From NCBI GenBank assembly GCA_014529385.2, contig CM043959.1:8709526-8773525 (forward strand): a DNA stretch of 64,000 nt, read 5' to 3'. Each line of letters begins with the position of its first letter. The first letter of the stretch is position 1. Shown here piece by piece: positions 41,684 through 52,404 of the stretch. The stretch is from Adiantum capillus-veneris (Eukaryota; Streptophyta; Polypodiopsida; Polypodiales; Pteridaceae). The notes under the pieces were generated by a model that was not told the origin of the DNA, made no database searches, and saw only the letters and a program-made list of their open reading frames with translations. The translations under genes and the position numbers were made by a program.

Positions 41684-43022
41684 CACTAGAATGGTAACAG
41701 GACACTTTTATGTCCTTGGACACTTTTGTGTCTTGTTAAGTGACCATTTTTCTTGAATTATTTGAAGAGTATGAAAATGAATTTCTAGGTGCTATATATC
41801 CACAAAGTTTCCTTATGAGCTGAAAAAAACTTAGCATTTTTTTTTGAGTATCGATCTCACCCTTAACCTTACTCTTGCACAACATTTTTGAACCTAAACT
41901 GTGTGAAAAAACGGGTCCTGTTTTTGGCGTTTTTTCAATTTTTGGCAACTATACCACTCTAAACTTCATGTTTGTGAGGTTTAGATGGCTATAGGTTAGG
42001 CCTTCATAGTTCTCAAGATGTTTTGATTCTTGTAGGGAGCGCTAAGTGTTAAAATTGAAAGTTATGACCAATTCACAAGAATTGCATAATCCTGTTTTTT
42101 GGCCAAAATTAGCACTTTTTTTATTTTTTTGGTGGCTTTCTTGATATCCAAATTCAATTTTGATTGTGTAAGTGTAATGTATAACATAAAGCTAATCTTC
42201 CTTGAGTTTTGGGGGACCTAATATGCTATATAGCATAGTATATGATGATGGTTGAGTTTTTTGATTGTGCTGAAGAATACGATACATTTTAGAGTAGCAA
42301 GTATAACTTTCTCAATATTGCTAGTTTCTTAGGCCAATTGTGTGTATTTTGTAGGTAGTGACCATATCTAATCATAGACTACAAACTTGGCTAGATATTG
42401 AGTAGTTTCTATGGGTTTCTAGAGGTCATAATGCTAAACCTAGTTTTTTCATGTTTGCTGTATTTAGCACTTTATCATTGCCCCCAAGGTTCCAATTGTA
42501 AGAGATCCATTACCCTTTTGACATGCTCCATGACTGATTTTGAATCCAGAGGCCCAAGGGAAACTATGAAAACATGTATATAGTTTCTGTATTAAGCGTG
42601 ACTATAGAAACTTTGATGATAGGTCCGCAGAATGGAAAAAATGAAACTTTTTGGTACCTATTTTTTTGCCCAAAAAAAATTAGTGAGGTAAAAGAAACCA
42701 TATGTTTTGGTCACCAACCCATTGAAGTTAACGGGGCATTTTATCTCATGTCCTACAAAAATCTCCAATCTTATTTATATGCAATCAACTGTAAGAAATT
42801 GTTGTTTTGGGCAAAATGCACTGGTCCATCAACTTTGGAGGCTTGTAGTGACCAAGGGATGAGAAAAATTACAACTTTCTCATTTTTTCCATATGTAGTA
42901 GTTATTAAACTATAAGCTCATGAAAGGGATTTTCCAAATGAGTGGATCTACTATGGTTTTGAAATTTTTTTCCAAAACCCTGAAAGGACACTTTTATGTC
43001 CTGTTAGGTTACCTTTCTAGTG
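41684..43022 (+). mobile_element. Short non-autonomous piggyBac-type element
   Basis: 1339 bp flanked by TTAA on both sides (41680-41683 and 43023-43026). Terminal inverted repeats are CACTAGAATGGTAAC on the left and, read inward from the right, CACTAGAAAGGTAAC. Both ends then carry GGACACTTTTATGTCC, itself nearly palindromic. TTAA duplication is the hallmark of piggyBac. No transposase is inside; the interior frames match nothing. The left ~170 bp resembles the start of the long piggyBac relic at 43780, so that family could have moved it. It lies in the gypsy-C integrase finger. Confidence 0.9.
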
Positions 43023-43026
43023 TTAA

Positions 43027-43775
43027 AGACTTTCTTTTGGCCGAGTATGCGAGTTGATATCTCTTTGTATGTGCGTGAATGTCTAGAATGTTAACAGGTG
43101 AGGGTTGAGTCTCTAGATGTTCCTGGTTAAAAGTGAGAATCTATGTCAATGGATTTTATCACTGTGCTACCTACAACTAGAGGAAATTATGACACTTTTT
43201 TTGTTGTGGTTGATAGATTGACAAAATTACACATTTCTTTTCAATAAAGAAGATCAATACTGCCTTGCATATTGCTAAATTGTTTGTCAAGGAGATTTTT
43301 CGATTGCATGGTATGTCCGAAAACATTGTGTCTAGCCCTGATTCTAAATTCACCTCAAACTTTTGGAAGGCTACTTTCCAAGCCATAGGAACATAATTGA
43401 GAATGAGTATTGCTTTCCATCCTAAAACATATGGGAAACTGAATGGGTTAGAAGACATGCTTAGGATGTATGTGAGTGAGAGGCAAACAAATTGGGTGGA
43501 CTACTTGACTTTGGTTGAGTTTTCTTATAACAGTTCTTGGCATGCGTGTATTCAAATGGCACCTTTTGAAGCTATGTATGGTTGTAATCACTCAGCTCCC
43601 TTAAAATTTTCAGAGCCTAAAAACATAAGTAGAAGTCTCAAGGAAAATGCTTGAGAAAATGGACCTAGATCTTTCCAAGATTAGACATCACATTAAGGAA
43701 GCCCAAAAAAAGCAAAAAATGTATTATGACAGGCATAGGAGGCCATTGTCCTTTGGTGTAGGAGATCTGCTTTTC
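43027..43775 (+). pseudogene. gypsy-C integrase core and C-terminal start
   Basis: Broken frames read MDFITVLPTTRGNYDTFFVV (first Asp), RLTKL, then FRLHGMSENI with VSSPDSKFTSNFWKATF (second Asp region), AFHPKTYGKLNG (usual HPQTDGQ), YVSERQTNWVDYLTLVEFSY and PFEAMYG. The end reads YYDRHRRPLSFGVGDLLF and is cut by TTAA at 43776. Confidence 0.85.
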
Positions 43776-43783
43776 TTAACACT

Positions 43784-44360
43784 AGAGTGGTAACAGGACA
43801 CTTTTATGTCCTCGGACACTTTTATGTCTTGTTAACCGGTCAACTTGCTTTAATTAATTCTCCTGACAAAAAAGCGATTGAACGTAGCGGCCAATTACCA
43901 AACTCCTGTCGTGAGTTGAAAAAAACTTGGATTTTTTTTTCAAAAACATTTACGGCCATATTTTGGTACTAATAAGGTTATTTTCTGGGATAAATTTAAC
44001 AAATAAGTAAATTCCATGCAATTGCATGCAACATGCAAGAAGGCTAGCGAGCCTCTGGAGGGGAAGAATTTGTCATGAGTGGAAAACAGGATAGGGCAAG
44101 GACCACCCTTGGATCTAATTGAGATCTAGAGGCTCACACACAAAGCCCTTTTGAGGGAAAAAACGTACGCGCTGCCTCTCTATAGCAATTTTGAAACCAA
44201 AACCGGAGTGCAGATAGCGCCTGTGAAATCAATTTCTTGTTGTGCCATGCCTGGAAATTCTCACCGCTACTCATCAAGGGAGGTTGGGAGCATCAGGGGT
44301 GGTGATGATGAAGCTTTTTTGGTGGCCCAAGAGGGTGTCTTGTTGCAGGTTCTAGCCGCT
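43784..44360 (+). other. piggyBac 5' non-coding part
   Basis: Subterminal repeat of GGACACTTTTATGTC (two copies by 43830), then AT-rich sequence. A frame at 44151-44363 ends in a TGA only a few codons before transposase-like text (GDAWGTQSYGENHEEVFFFG), so the true start may lie in it. No promoter is clear. Confidence 0.5.
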
Positions 44361-44363
44361 TGA

Positions 44364-44875
44364 CTCGGGGATGCATGGGGAACCCAAAGCTATGGAGAAA
44401 ATCATGAAGAAGTCTTCTTCTTTGGTGTGATTGAGAAGTTCAACCCCCGAAACCGCAAATTCACTTGCCGATTGGAAGAGGATATAAAGCAATACCCCGC
44501 AACATGGGAATCCGTGGATGATTTTGTTGTGCACAGCTCCATGCGATTGACATCTCCTCAGAAATCAATTCAAGTAAGTCACAATCTGGTTCTTGTCAAT
44601 TTCACTCCTAGTGGTGAATCAAGTCATGCAAGAGGCTGTGAAATTCTGAATTTGGGTTTACATGATGCACATAATGCATTGAACTTTGCTGGGGAAGACA
44701 TGCCGTTGCAAATAGAATACACCAATTCACCACTTTTAGAGGAAGTAACACCACCATGTAGGGGGCGTGGAAGACCACCCAAATCCAAGAAATGGGGTAG
44801 ACCAAAGGGCACATCCTCGCATGACAAAGACACAATCACAAACCCATCTTCCGAATTTAGAAATAATGCGGGACG
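44364..44875 (+). pseudogene. piggyBac transposase, N-terminal region with AT-hooks
   Basis: After a TGA at 44361-44363 the frame is open to the copia insertion: GDAWGTQSYGENHEEVFFFG, IEKFNPRNRKFTCRLEEDIK, WESVDDFVVHSSMRLTSP and a cluster of AT-hook-like motifs, RGRGRPPKSKKWGRPKG, about 44759-44810. After the copia element the same frame resumes with another GRPQKHRP and GGRPS, so up to four minor-groove hooks precede the catalytic core. Such basic hooks would bind AT-rich DNA; this is inference. The phase across the copia insertion is exactly preserved once one GGACG is discounted. Confidence 0.75.
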
Positions 44876-45018
44876 TGTTGAGATGAAGAGAGAAAGAGAG
44901 AGAGATGAGACAAGAGACACATCATATACGCTCCCACAAATTGATTCATATTGAGGACAAGATACAAATATATAGGTGAGACCAAGTTGAGTAGAGTGAG
45001 CCATATATAGCTCGAACA
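44876..45018 (-). repeat. copia 3' LTR (143 bp)
   Basis: Read on + as TGTTGAGATGAAG...GCTCGAACA. On its inner side, CCCCCACTC (45019-45027) is the complement of the polypurine tract GAGTGGGGG. Confidence 0.95.
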
Positions 45019-45526
45019 CCCCCACTCAAACAAAGGTCTCTAGCTTTGGATGAAAAAACCCTTGGGGAGTTCAAGGGAAAAACCCAAGCCCCTATACAAT
45101 GTTAAAATATGAACCAACGATGATGATGTGAAAGTGAATTGTGCATTTATGTACAAATATTCAAGCGACTCAGAGATCACAATGTGAAAATGTGGAGTGT
45201 GCATAGTGCATGGTACCTAAAAGATTACAATGTCATATGTACAAAGCTATTACAATAGCAAAGAATCTAACCTAGAAAGAGTGAGGCCGAAGCAACTCCA
45301 AGCTCCGAGTGCAAGAGGATGAAACGTGACTCGTTGAGGCCTTTGGTCAAAATGTCTGCAATCATCTGGTCACTTGGACATTGTTCAATCATAATGGTTC
45401 CTTTACGTACTTCATACGTGACATAATGATAATGGACAGGTCTTTTGCAAGACTAATAGCACTTTGGTTGTCACACCACAAGGGTGTGCTAGAAAGAGGA
45501 GAGTGACCAATATCAACCAGCATTTG
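45019..45526 (-). promoter_or_regulatory. copia polypurine tract and 3' untranslated region
   Basis: The minus-strand purine tract GAGTGGGGG abuts the 3' LTR. The ~85 bp before it, including GGGTTTTTCCCTTGAAC and AAGGGTTTTTTCATCC, is closely similar to the TRIM at 31236-31324. Further upstream is the decayed RNase H tail (to about 45430-45526) and AT-rich sequence. Confidence 0.85.
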
Positions 45527-46174
45527 TCAAAGCCAAATCAACTCACGAGCTGCAAGTGATGCCGCAATATATTCTGACTTAGTCATAGAAACTGCAACAC
45601 AACGCTGTTTCTTGCTAGTCCAAGAAACAAGACAACCATTTATAAAGAAGCAATTTCCACTAGTAGATCGCATAGATAAATGTGATCTTGCCCAGTCTGC
45701 ATCTATGTAACCCAAAAGAGAAAGATATTGCATAGAATCCAATGTGAGTTGTCGTCGATAGACTAAACCAAAATCTATAGTGCCTTTCAAGTATTTCAAT
45801 ACATGCTTTGCAGCAGACCAATGCTTAAGAGAAGGACATGCAAGATGTTGTCCAAGATAATTAGCATCAAACAAAATATCAGGGCGAGTGTTCATGTCAA
45901 CAAATTGAAGACATCCAATCAAGTTAGTATAAGGTTGATTTGTGACAAGTTGACCGCCATTGTCAGAAGTGTTCTTTGTAGAGCTCACAAGACAAGGTGT
46001 ATTGGCTGAATGTGCAGATTCCATACCAAATTTTTGAATAGTATCTGCAATAAAATTTGACTGTCGAAGGAATAAAATACCTTTTGTACGGTTCCGTTGG
46101 ACTTGAATGCCAAGACACGAGTGAATCTCTCCAAGATCCACCATATCAAATGCAGAAGACAATAACTTTTTCAC
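45527..46174 (-). pseudogene. copia RNase H and RT connection
   Basis: Open segment: MVDLGEIHSCLGIQVQRNRT, LRQSNFIADTIQKFGMESAH, YTNLIGCLQFVDMNTRPDIL, HWSAAKHVLKYLKGTIDFGL, LLGYIDADWARSHLSMRSTS, VSWTSKKQRCVAVSMTKSEY and AASLAARELIWL. These are the copia RT thumb and RNase H with the DADWA catalytic block. A TAG separates it from the palm segment. The frame runs to a stop at 45527. Confidence 0.9.
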
Positions 46175-47410
46175 TTGCTAAAGAAATCCCAAATCATTGG
46201 AAACAAGGATGATATCATCCACATAAAGAGCAAGAATCACAAAACTGCTACCTTGGCGTTTTATGTATAAGTTGAGGTCTGAAGAGCAAGAGATGAATCC
46301 TTTAAAGGTGAGAAAAAGATCAAATTTTGTATACCAGGCTCGCGAAGCTTGTTTGAGACCATATAGTGCCTTATGGAGTTGAGCAACAAGGTCTTCTTTA
46401 CCTGGAATAACAAACCCTTCTGCCAGGCTCGCGAAGCTTGTTTGAGACCATATAGTGCCTTATGGAGTTGAGCAACAGGTCTTCTTTACCTGGAATAACA
46501 AACCCTTTTGCCAGGCTCGCGAAGCTTGTTTGAGACCATATAGTGCCTTATGGAGTTGACCAACAAGGTCTTCTTTACCTGGAATAACAAACCCTTCTGG
46601 TTGTTCCATATAAATTTCCTCTTCCAAGTCACCATTAAGAAAAGCCGTTTGCATATCCATTTGATGAGCTTCTAAATCAAATTGAACAGCAAATGCCAAT
46701 AAAACTCGAACACTTGTAATGCGAACAACTAGTGAAAAGGTCTCTTGATAATCAACACTGGCTACTTCGGAGTAACCTTTTGCAACTAAAATGGCCTTGA
46801 ATTTGTCAAAAGATCCATCTGCTTTTACTTTTGTCTTATACACCCACTTACATTTAATAGTTGTACGACCAGGAGGTAATTCAGTTAGTATCCATGTACC
46901 TTTAGAGATAAGAGAATCGTACTCTGATTCCATAGCCTCTTGCCATTGATCCTTTTGTGGTGAAGAGATAGCTTCATCATAAGTGACCGGATCTTCAGAA
47001 GTAGAAAAAGCATTATCAGCAATATCGTCATCATAAACATGACATGAGCCATGTGCAAACTCAATAGGCAGATCAACAAAAATATCAATATCATCATTGG
47101 AAACATTTGGAATGGATGGTTGTGAAGAGGAAAGTTGCTCTATAGGAAGAGTTTCATCATCTAAAAGAAATGGAAAAGCCTGAAGCAATGATTTAGTATC
47201 ATCAGAATCAGCCATGGACCATGAGCCTCCCATAAGCTGTTCGTTAAAAGTAGCATCACGATTCACAATTACTTTCTTGGAGGAAGGGTCATAGAATTTG
47301 TAGCCTTCAAAAGTGTCAGAATATCCAATAAAAAAAACTTTAAGACCAGGAGCATCAAGCTTTGTTCGTGTTTCTTTGGGAACATGAATATAAGCAATAC
47401 ATCCAATAAT
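46175..47410 (-). pseudogene. copia reverse transcriptase, palm carrying a triplicated segment
   Basis: 47266-46460 reads a Glu/Asp-rich lead, then YDEAISSPQKDQWQEAMESE, GTWILTELPPGRTTIKCKWV, VDYQETFSLVVRITSVRVLL, HQMDMQTAFLNGDLEEEIYM, EQPEGFVIPGKEDLVGQLHK and ALYGLKQASRAW. The catalytic LYVDDIILVS lies at about 46225-46205, with both Asp kept. Between them an 88-89-bp stretch coding GKEDLVGQLHKALYGLKQA is present three times in tandem (46334-46600) and breaks the frame. The left segment 47267-47410 is the end of the integrase tail. Confidence 0.9.
46334..46599 (-). repeat. Tandem triplication (89/88 bp) in copia RT
   Basis: CCAGGCTCGCGAAGCTTGTT starts at 46334, 46423 and 46511. The units are almost identical; the second has lost one A (GAGCAACAGG versus GAGCAACAAGG). 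Unit lengths are not multiples of three, so the RT frame is destroyed. Confidence 0.97.
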
Positions 47411-48493
47411 TCAAAAATGAGATACAGAAGAAATGTCACCTGTCCATGCTGTGATGGGTATCTTACCAGAGGGTGCAGTAGTAGGAAGATGATTCTGAAT
47501 AAATACTGCTGTCAAAGTAGATTCAACCCAAAAAACATGAGATAAGCCAGAATGAATCAACATACATCTTACAGCATTGAGAATAGTGCGATTCTTTCGT
47601 TCAGCAACGCCGTTCTGTTGAGGCGAATATGGAATAGTGTGTTCATGATGAATTCCACTGTTAGCACAGTAACTCACAAACTCTCGAGAAACATATTCGC
47701 CTCCATTGTCACTACGAAGCTTCTTAAGGCGACGACCAATTTGAAGTTCCGCAGCCTTGTGGAATTGTTTGAAAACAGATAAGGCTTCAGATTTTTGTCT
47801 AAGTAGAAATAGAGTCCTATACCTTGAGAAATCATCCATGAAAGTAATGAAGTAGCGATATTGTGATCTCGAAGAAGGTAGAGGTCCACATATATCAGTA
47901 TGAACAAGATCCAATATGTCATGAGAATGAGTTGTATTTGAAAGAGGAAAGGGTTTACGATTGTGTTTCCCAAGAGCACAAAATTCACAAACTCCGATAT
48001 GGGGATGGGCTTTAAGATCCATGCCATGAACAAGATCACGACATTGAAGATCAAGGAGTTTTGATAAATTAGCATGAACAAAACGGTGATGCCATACTTT
48101 GCAATCATGATCACCTGGAGCAGTGAAAACATTTTCTACAGCATCGTTGAGAGAGAGTTCAAACAAGTTACCGTTTCGAGGAGCAGTGGCTATAGTCTGT
48201 CCATATTTCTCAATTCGGCATTTGGTATGATCAAATCCAACAAACAAACCAAGATCAACAAGTCTAGCAACTGAAAGAAGATTACATTGAAGATCTGGTA
48301 CATGTAATACTCCTCGCAACATTCGAGTGGAAGAAGATAAGGTATCAAGATATAAGTCTTCAATACCCTTTACTTGACAAGTAGTATCATCAGCAAGATA
48401 AACAACACGTTGAACTGGTAGTGGATGATAGTTATGGAGCCACTTAGACTGATATGTCATATTTCTTGTAGCACCAGAATCAACAACAAAAAT
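47411..48493 (-). pseudogene. copia protease end and integrase
   Basis: The retropepsin active site FVVDSGATRNMTYQSKW spans about 48490-48440 and follows an in-frame TAA. The 48460-47411 frame then gives the pre-integrase finger (VWHHRFVHANLSKL, CEFCALGKH: HHCC), and the core: LDLVHTDICGPLPSS (first Asp), KKLRSDNGGEYVSREFVSYC (second Asp), YSPQQNGVAERKNRTI (third, Glu) and HLPTTAPSGKIPITAW. All DDE residues are kept. The enzyme joins element cDNA to the target. Stop at 47411. Confidence 0.92.
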
Positions 48494-49511
48494 TTATCCA
48501 TCATGTACATGAAGTATTCTGTCTAGAGCAACTGAACATAGGACGCAGCTTGTTTCTGGTACAATGTTGTTTCGATGTTCAGTAGCATATGCTCTAGTAC
48601 GATCTGTGTCGAATCGACGCTTATAGCACATATGAGTGGGATGATCAGATCGTCCACAATATTCACAAGAAGAAGAAGAAAAGTCTCTAGATGAACGTGG
48701 TTGTTTCATGGTAATATTGTGTTCTTCATCATATTGACGTGCCCAACAATCATCTTCAGTATGGCCATTTCTGTTGCAGTAAGAACATTGCTTATTTATT
48801 AGGAAATTTGAGACGAGAGAAAATATTACCGCGATGGCAACCTCTGCGGTTTCCTCGTTGAAATGGACGCCTTCAAGCATAAAAAGCACGTTCCATCTAT
48901 TGTGACTCGGTCTCCTCTTGTGAAATCATAGCTATATCGTGACCAACATTACGACGTTCTTGACGTTGAGAGTATTCAATTAAAGACATGGAGGCTTAGT
49001 TGAAATCAAGACCATCTTTATTAGAGATAATAGTAACAATGTTATCATAAGAAGAGTCCTTCACCGTATCAAGGAGAAGTGTAATCAGTTGCTTTTGTGC
49101 AACAGGATCATCGGCAGCAGCCAGTTGATTAATAATAGATTTGAAAGATTCAATATGTCCCGTCATGGAAGTACCAACTTCATATTGTAACTTGTTAAGA
49201 AACCCTCTCAAATAAATTATATCTGTAATAGATTTCTTCTGAAAGTTTGCAATAAGGTACTTCCATATGTCGTGGGAAGTAGGCAGTTCAAACATATCAA
49301 GAAAAAGGAAATCAGTCAGAGTAGAAAGAATATACCGACGAGCTGTTTTATCACGTCGTTGCCAATTTGTATAGGCAACATTCGAATCTTCAAATATAGG
49401 TCCTTCAATAATAAGCACGTTATCATTATCCGTATCAACAGGCTGAGGTGGACAAACACAATTTCCAAGAACAACATCAGAGAGTTCATTGCCTTCAAGA
49501 ATTAACAACAT
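48494..49511 (-). pseudogene. copia gag with two CCHC knuckles
   Basis: 49511-48996: DNVLIIEGPIFEDSNVAYTN with WQRRDKTARRYILSTLTDFL, LPTSHDIWKYLIANFQKKSI, YLRGFLNKLQYEVGTSMTGH and PVAQKQLITLLLDTVKDS, the copia (UBN2-type) gag fold. After a stop and shift, 48889-48494 carries CSYCNRNGHTEDDCW and CEYCGRSDHPTHMCY, two CCHC knuckles, then HVHDG and a TAA before protease. The ATG at 49511 is the first Met of this segment; the real start may be further up (near 49517). Confidence 0.88.
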
Positions 49512-50357
49512 CTTTGCTTTCTAGCCTGGAAATCCTTGGCCTTGGAAAGGAGGAATAGAACGCTGGCTAGAAGGAAATCCGTTGACGAGAATAATCATAG
49601 CCATATCTTGTTGCGAGAAGACGTATAAGATAATATCGTAGAATCTACACACCATATATGGTGAAGGCCGCAATTGAGAATGAAAGAAATATGAGGACTG
49701 CGTTCTGTCAACGATAAACGCAAGAAGGATACTCAAGGAACGTCCAAAGATGTGAGAGACGTCACCCAAAAAGGCAGGGTAAAGGAGATGTTAATAATAA
49801 AAGAGTTCTCAAAATAGAGTGGCGTGAGACGCAAGATTGACGGCCACAATACGAATAGCAAAAAGATAAATTTTTTTGAAAAAGTTAACGCCAAAATTAG
49901 AAAAACGATCACGGACGCTTCACGAAGAAGTACGACGAAGAAAGCTGCGTCAAGCTCAATTGCAGTAAAAACAACATAACTTTTTGCTGCGAACTCCGAT
50001 TGACGCAAACCTAGAACTCAAATCGAAGAGCTCGAGGAGACGAACAAGTACTGGATGAAAAGTACCATTTTGCTATGCTATCTGGCGCTTTTCCCGTTTC
50101 TCTAAATTTTGAGCAGAAGACCCCCAAAAATTGAGATGAAGTTCAGGGTGTCATCAACAAGAAAACGTAATCAACGATTAGATTGATTAGCAATAAACAC
50201 CACACAAAACACTAATCGTATTCTTCTTAACACAAAACAACCACATTTAACAAGAATCAATGCTCAAAAAATAAAATTTGTAGCAATTTTGAATCTTACG
50301 TGCGAATCGCATACACATATTGTTTTGTCACCATGAATTGAATCGCCGCGTGATCGT
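49512..50357 (-). other. copia leader
   Basis: Between the primer site and gag. Minus-strand open frames at 49769-49521 and 50008-49733 match nothing known and overlap one another. I see no further structure. The usual packaging region would be here. Confidence 0.6.
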
Positions 50358-50373
50358 TACCGCTCTGATACCA
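50358..50373 (-). promoter_or_regulatory. copia primer-binding site (initiator Met tRNA)
   Basis: Minus strand TGGTATCAGAGCGGTA, directly abutting the 5' LTR. Confidence 0.95.
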
Positions 50374-50518
50374 TGTTGAGATGAAGAGAGAAAGAGAGAG
50401 AGAGACGATACAAGAGACACACCATATACGCTCCCAAAGATTGATTCATATTGAGGACAAGATACAAATATATAGGTGAGACCAAGTTGAGTAGAGTGAG
50501 CCATATATAGCTCCAACA
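50374..50518 (-). repeat. copia 5' LTR (145 bp)
   Basis: TGTTGAGATGAAG...GCTCCAACA on +, followed by target duplication GGACG. Confidence 0.95.
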
Positions 50519-50523
50519 GGACG

Positions 50524-51164
50524 ACCACAAAAACATAGACCAAACGCACATGCAGGTGGTAGACCTAGCACCTCGGCTAGCCCATTTGAAGGTGCTAGTG
50601 ATAATGAGGAGGATGATGATGAACATGCATCTGAAGGTGAAGGGGTAGAGTATGGCAATGACGATGCCTTAGAGGCAGAAGGGCCAGTGCTTGATGATGC
50701 CCCTGAAGCCAATTGTGACTTTGTTGATGTTGTTCCTCCGGAATGGAGGAGTGGTGACAAGATGGACCAAGAGCCCTCAGGAACATTTTGGCATCTTCCT
50801 GCTTTCAATGGTTTGGTAGGACCAGACTTGGGACATGTGCCTCGTGAATTTTCTGAGTTTCATTTGTTTCTTATGCTATTTCCACTTGATCTTGTTGACC
50901 ATATAATTAATGAGACAAACATGTATGCCAATGTACAAAGAGAGAAGTGTAACAATTTGCATGAATATGAGAAGATGGGTCCCATTGGATCGTCATTCGT
51001 TTTTGCACTTCTTGGGCATGGCTCTAGGAATGGCACTTCACTACATGCCTAGCAAGAAACACTATTGGAAAGATGACATGATAGGCTCATTACACTTTCC
51101 CAACTTTGGTGATAAGATGAGTCGTACCTCTTTCCAACAAATAAAAAGATTTTTACATATTTGA
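50524..51164 (+). pseudogene. piggyBac transposase, linker and N-terminal part of the core
   Basis: Continues the frame from 44875: GRPQKHRP, an acidic stretch (ASDNEEDDDEHASEGEGVEY) and FWHLPAFNGLVGPDLG, REFSEFHLFLMLFPLDLVDH, IINETNMYANVQRE. A frameshift near 50995 leads to FLHFLGMALGMALHYMPSKK, HYWKDDMIGSLHFPNFGDKM and SRTSFQQIKRFLHI, matching the piggyBac block MSR-x-RF-x-x-I-x-x-x-LHF-x-DN. A TGA follows at 51162-51164 and DN comes directly after it. Confidence 0.88.
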
Positions 51165-52404
51165 GACAATGCAAAAAGGCCTCTAAGGGGATGTAGAGAG
51201 CATAGATTATGGCAGACGCTTGAGTTGGAAGAAAGACTGAATTTTACATTTCAAAAGTACTATAACTTGCATCAATGTGTGACTATTGATGAACGTATTA
51301 TTCCATCAAAATGCAAGCTTAATCCATGCAGGGTATACAATCCAAAAAAACCTCACAAGTTTGGCATACAGGTTTGGAATTTGTGTGACTCCTCCACGGG
51401 TTACAATTATGCATTTTAGGTTTATGATAAGATGCCATGCAAAGAGTTGTCCTTCCATGTGGTTGCAAATCTTGTGAAAGATTTTCCTAGAAAAGGGCAT
51501 CATGTATTTTTTGACAGGTATTTCACTTTTGTAAATCTCTTGGAGCATTTGCGGAGTGAAGGTCACGGTGGTACAGGGACATATGTATGCAATAGGAAGT
51601 ACTTTCCAGATAAAGATATGTTGAATTTGAGCAAGCAAGCTCATGGTGTTCCTTGCTTTGCATTTTGTAAAAAGCAGGGCCTTATTGCATGCTCTTGGAA
51701 GGATAAGAAAGAGATTTTCTTTGCTTCGAATTGCTTTGGTATGCATAAAGGTGAGGTGAAGCACATGGTCGGGGATGGTAAGAAGATGCTTGTGTCATGC
51801 TCATATTTGGAAGTTAAATATAATGAATGTAAAGCTGGATGCGATGTATTTGATAGTATGGTGTTGGGTCATGGTTACAGTTTGCAAACCACCATGCATG
51901 GGTGGAAATGGTGGCATGCACTCTTTTGGGGTCTCATGGACTCTGTCTTTACCAATGCATGGATTGTTTGGAAGGATTTTTATGTCACACTTGATACTTC
52001 TAGATTTGATTTTATGCTTTGATTGCATGAACAGTTGGTGAATAATGCATTTAGGCCATTTGTGTGCAAAAGGCCTGTGGTTGAGGATGTGTACAATGGA
52101 CACTTTCCAATGCACTTGCATGATGTGGAAAGCAAGTATTGTGTGGTTTGCACTGCCAAGAGAAATAAGCACTTATCAAAGAATAAGGAGGTGGAGGGAT
52201 GTAAGCCCTCACACACTAAATGGGGTTGTGGAAAATGTAAGAAAACCATGTGTGCAGATCCTTGCTTCAAGCAATACCATGCAAAGGCTGTGGTAGACTC
52301 TTTGTATGACGGCACGTCACGAGTGGCGAGGAGACGCGAACTTGCACCTCTATGTAAGAACTCATCAATTTTGGATTGTGGTGTCTGCTTGTGGTTTTCT
52401 TCCT
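51165..52404 (+). pseudogene. piggyBac transposase, DDD catalytic core and Cys-rich tail
   Basis: One frame with TAG at 51417 and TGA at 52020. Blocks: VTIDERIIPSKCK (first Asp, about 51288), YNPKKPHKFGIQVWNLCDSS, HHVFFDRYFTFVNLLEHLRS (second Asp, 51513), GGTGTYVCNRKYFPDKDM, SWKDKKEIFFASN, YNECKAGCDVFDSM (third Asp, 51843) and WKWWHALFWGLMDSVFTNAW. All three catalytic positions of piggyBac (D268, D346 and D447 in the insect enzyme) have Asp. The tail FPMHLHDVESKYCVVC, CGKCKKTMCADPCFKQYH is the C-terminal cysteine-rich domain that binds the TIR. DDE_Tnp_1_7 family; broken only by point lesions. Confidence 0.93.

Larger units (their letters stand above)
40256..43775 (+). mobile_element. Ty3/gypsy element gypsy-C, degenerate, both ends missing
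   Basis: Plus-strand pol relic: reverse transcriptase (from 40256), RNase H, integrase finger, then, after a 1.34-kb piggyBac-type insertion (41684-43022), integrase core to about 43775, where the long piggyBac relic begins inside the integrase C-terminal module (YYDRHRRPLSFGVGDLLF). gag and LTRs are not in the window. Many stops, so long inactive. The wording is close to chromovirus-type pol. Confidence 0.88.
44876..50518 (-). mobile_element. Ty1/copia retrotransposon, complete with LTRs
   Basis: 5643 bp on the minus strand, flanked by GGACG (44871-44875 and 50519-50523). LTRs are 44876-45018 (3') and 50374-50518 (5'), both TGTTG...CAACA, with a handful of differences. A primer site lies next to the 5' LTR and a purine tract next to the 3' LTR. 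The order gag, protease, integrase, reverse transcriptase, RNase H is that of copia. It sits in the piggyBac transposase coding region. Coding lesions (stops and a triplicated RT segment) make it non-autonomous now. Confidence 0.97.

Noticed and set aside
42398-42915. Frames inside the short piggyBac-type element
   Set aside because: AT-rich, no family match, no conserved blocks.
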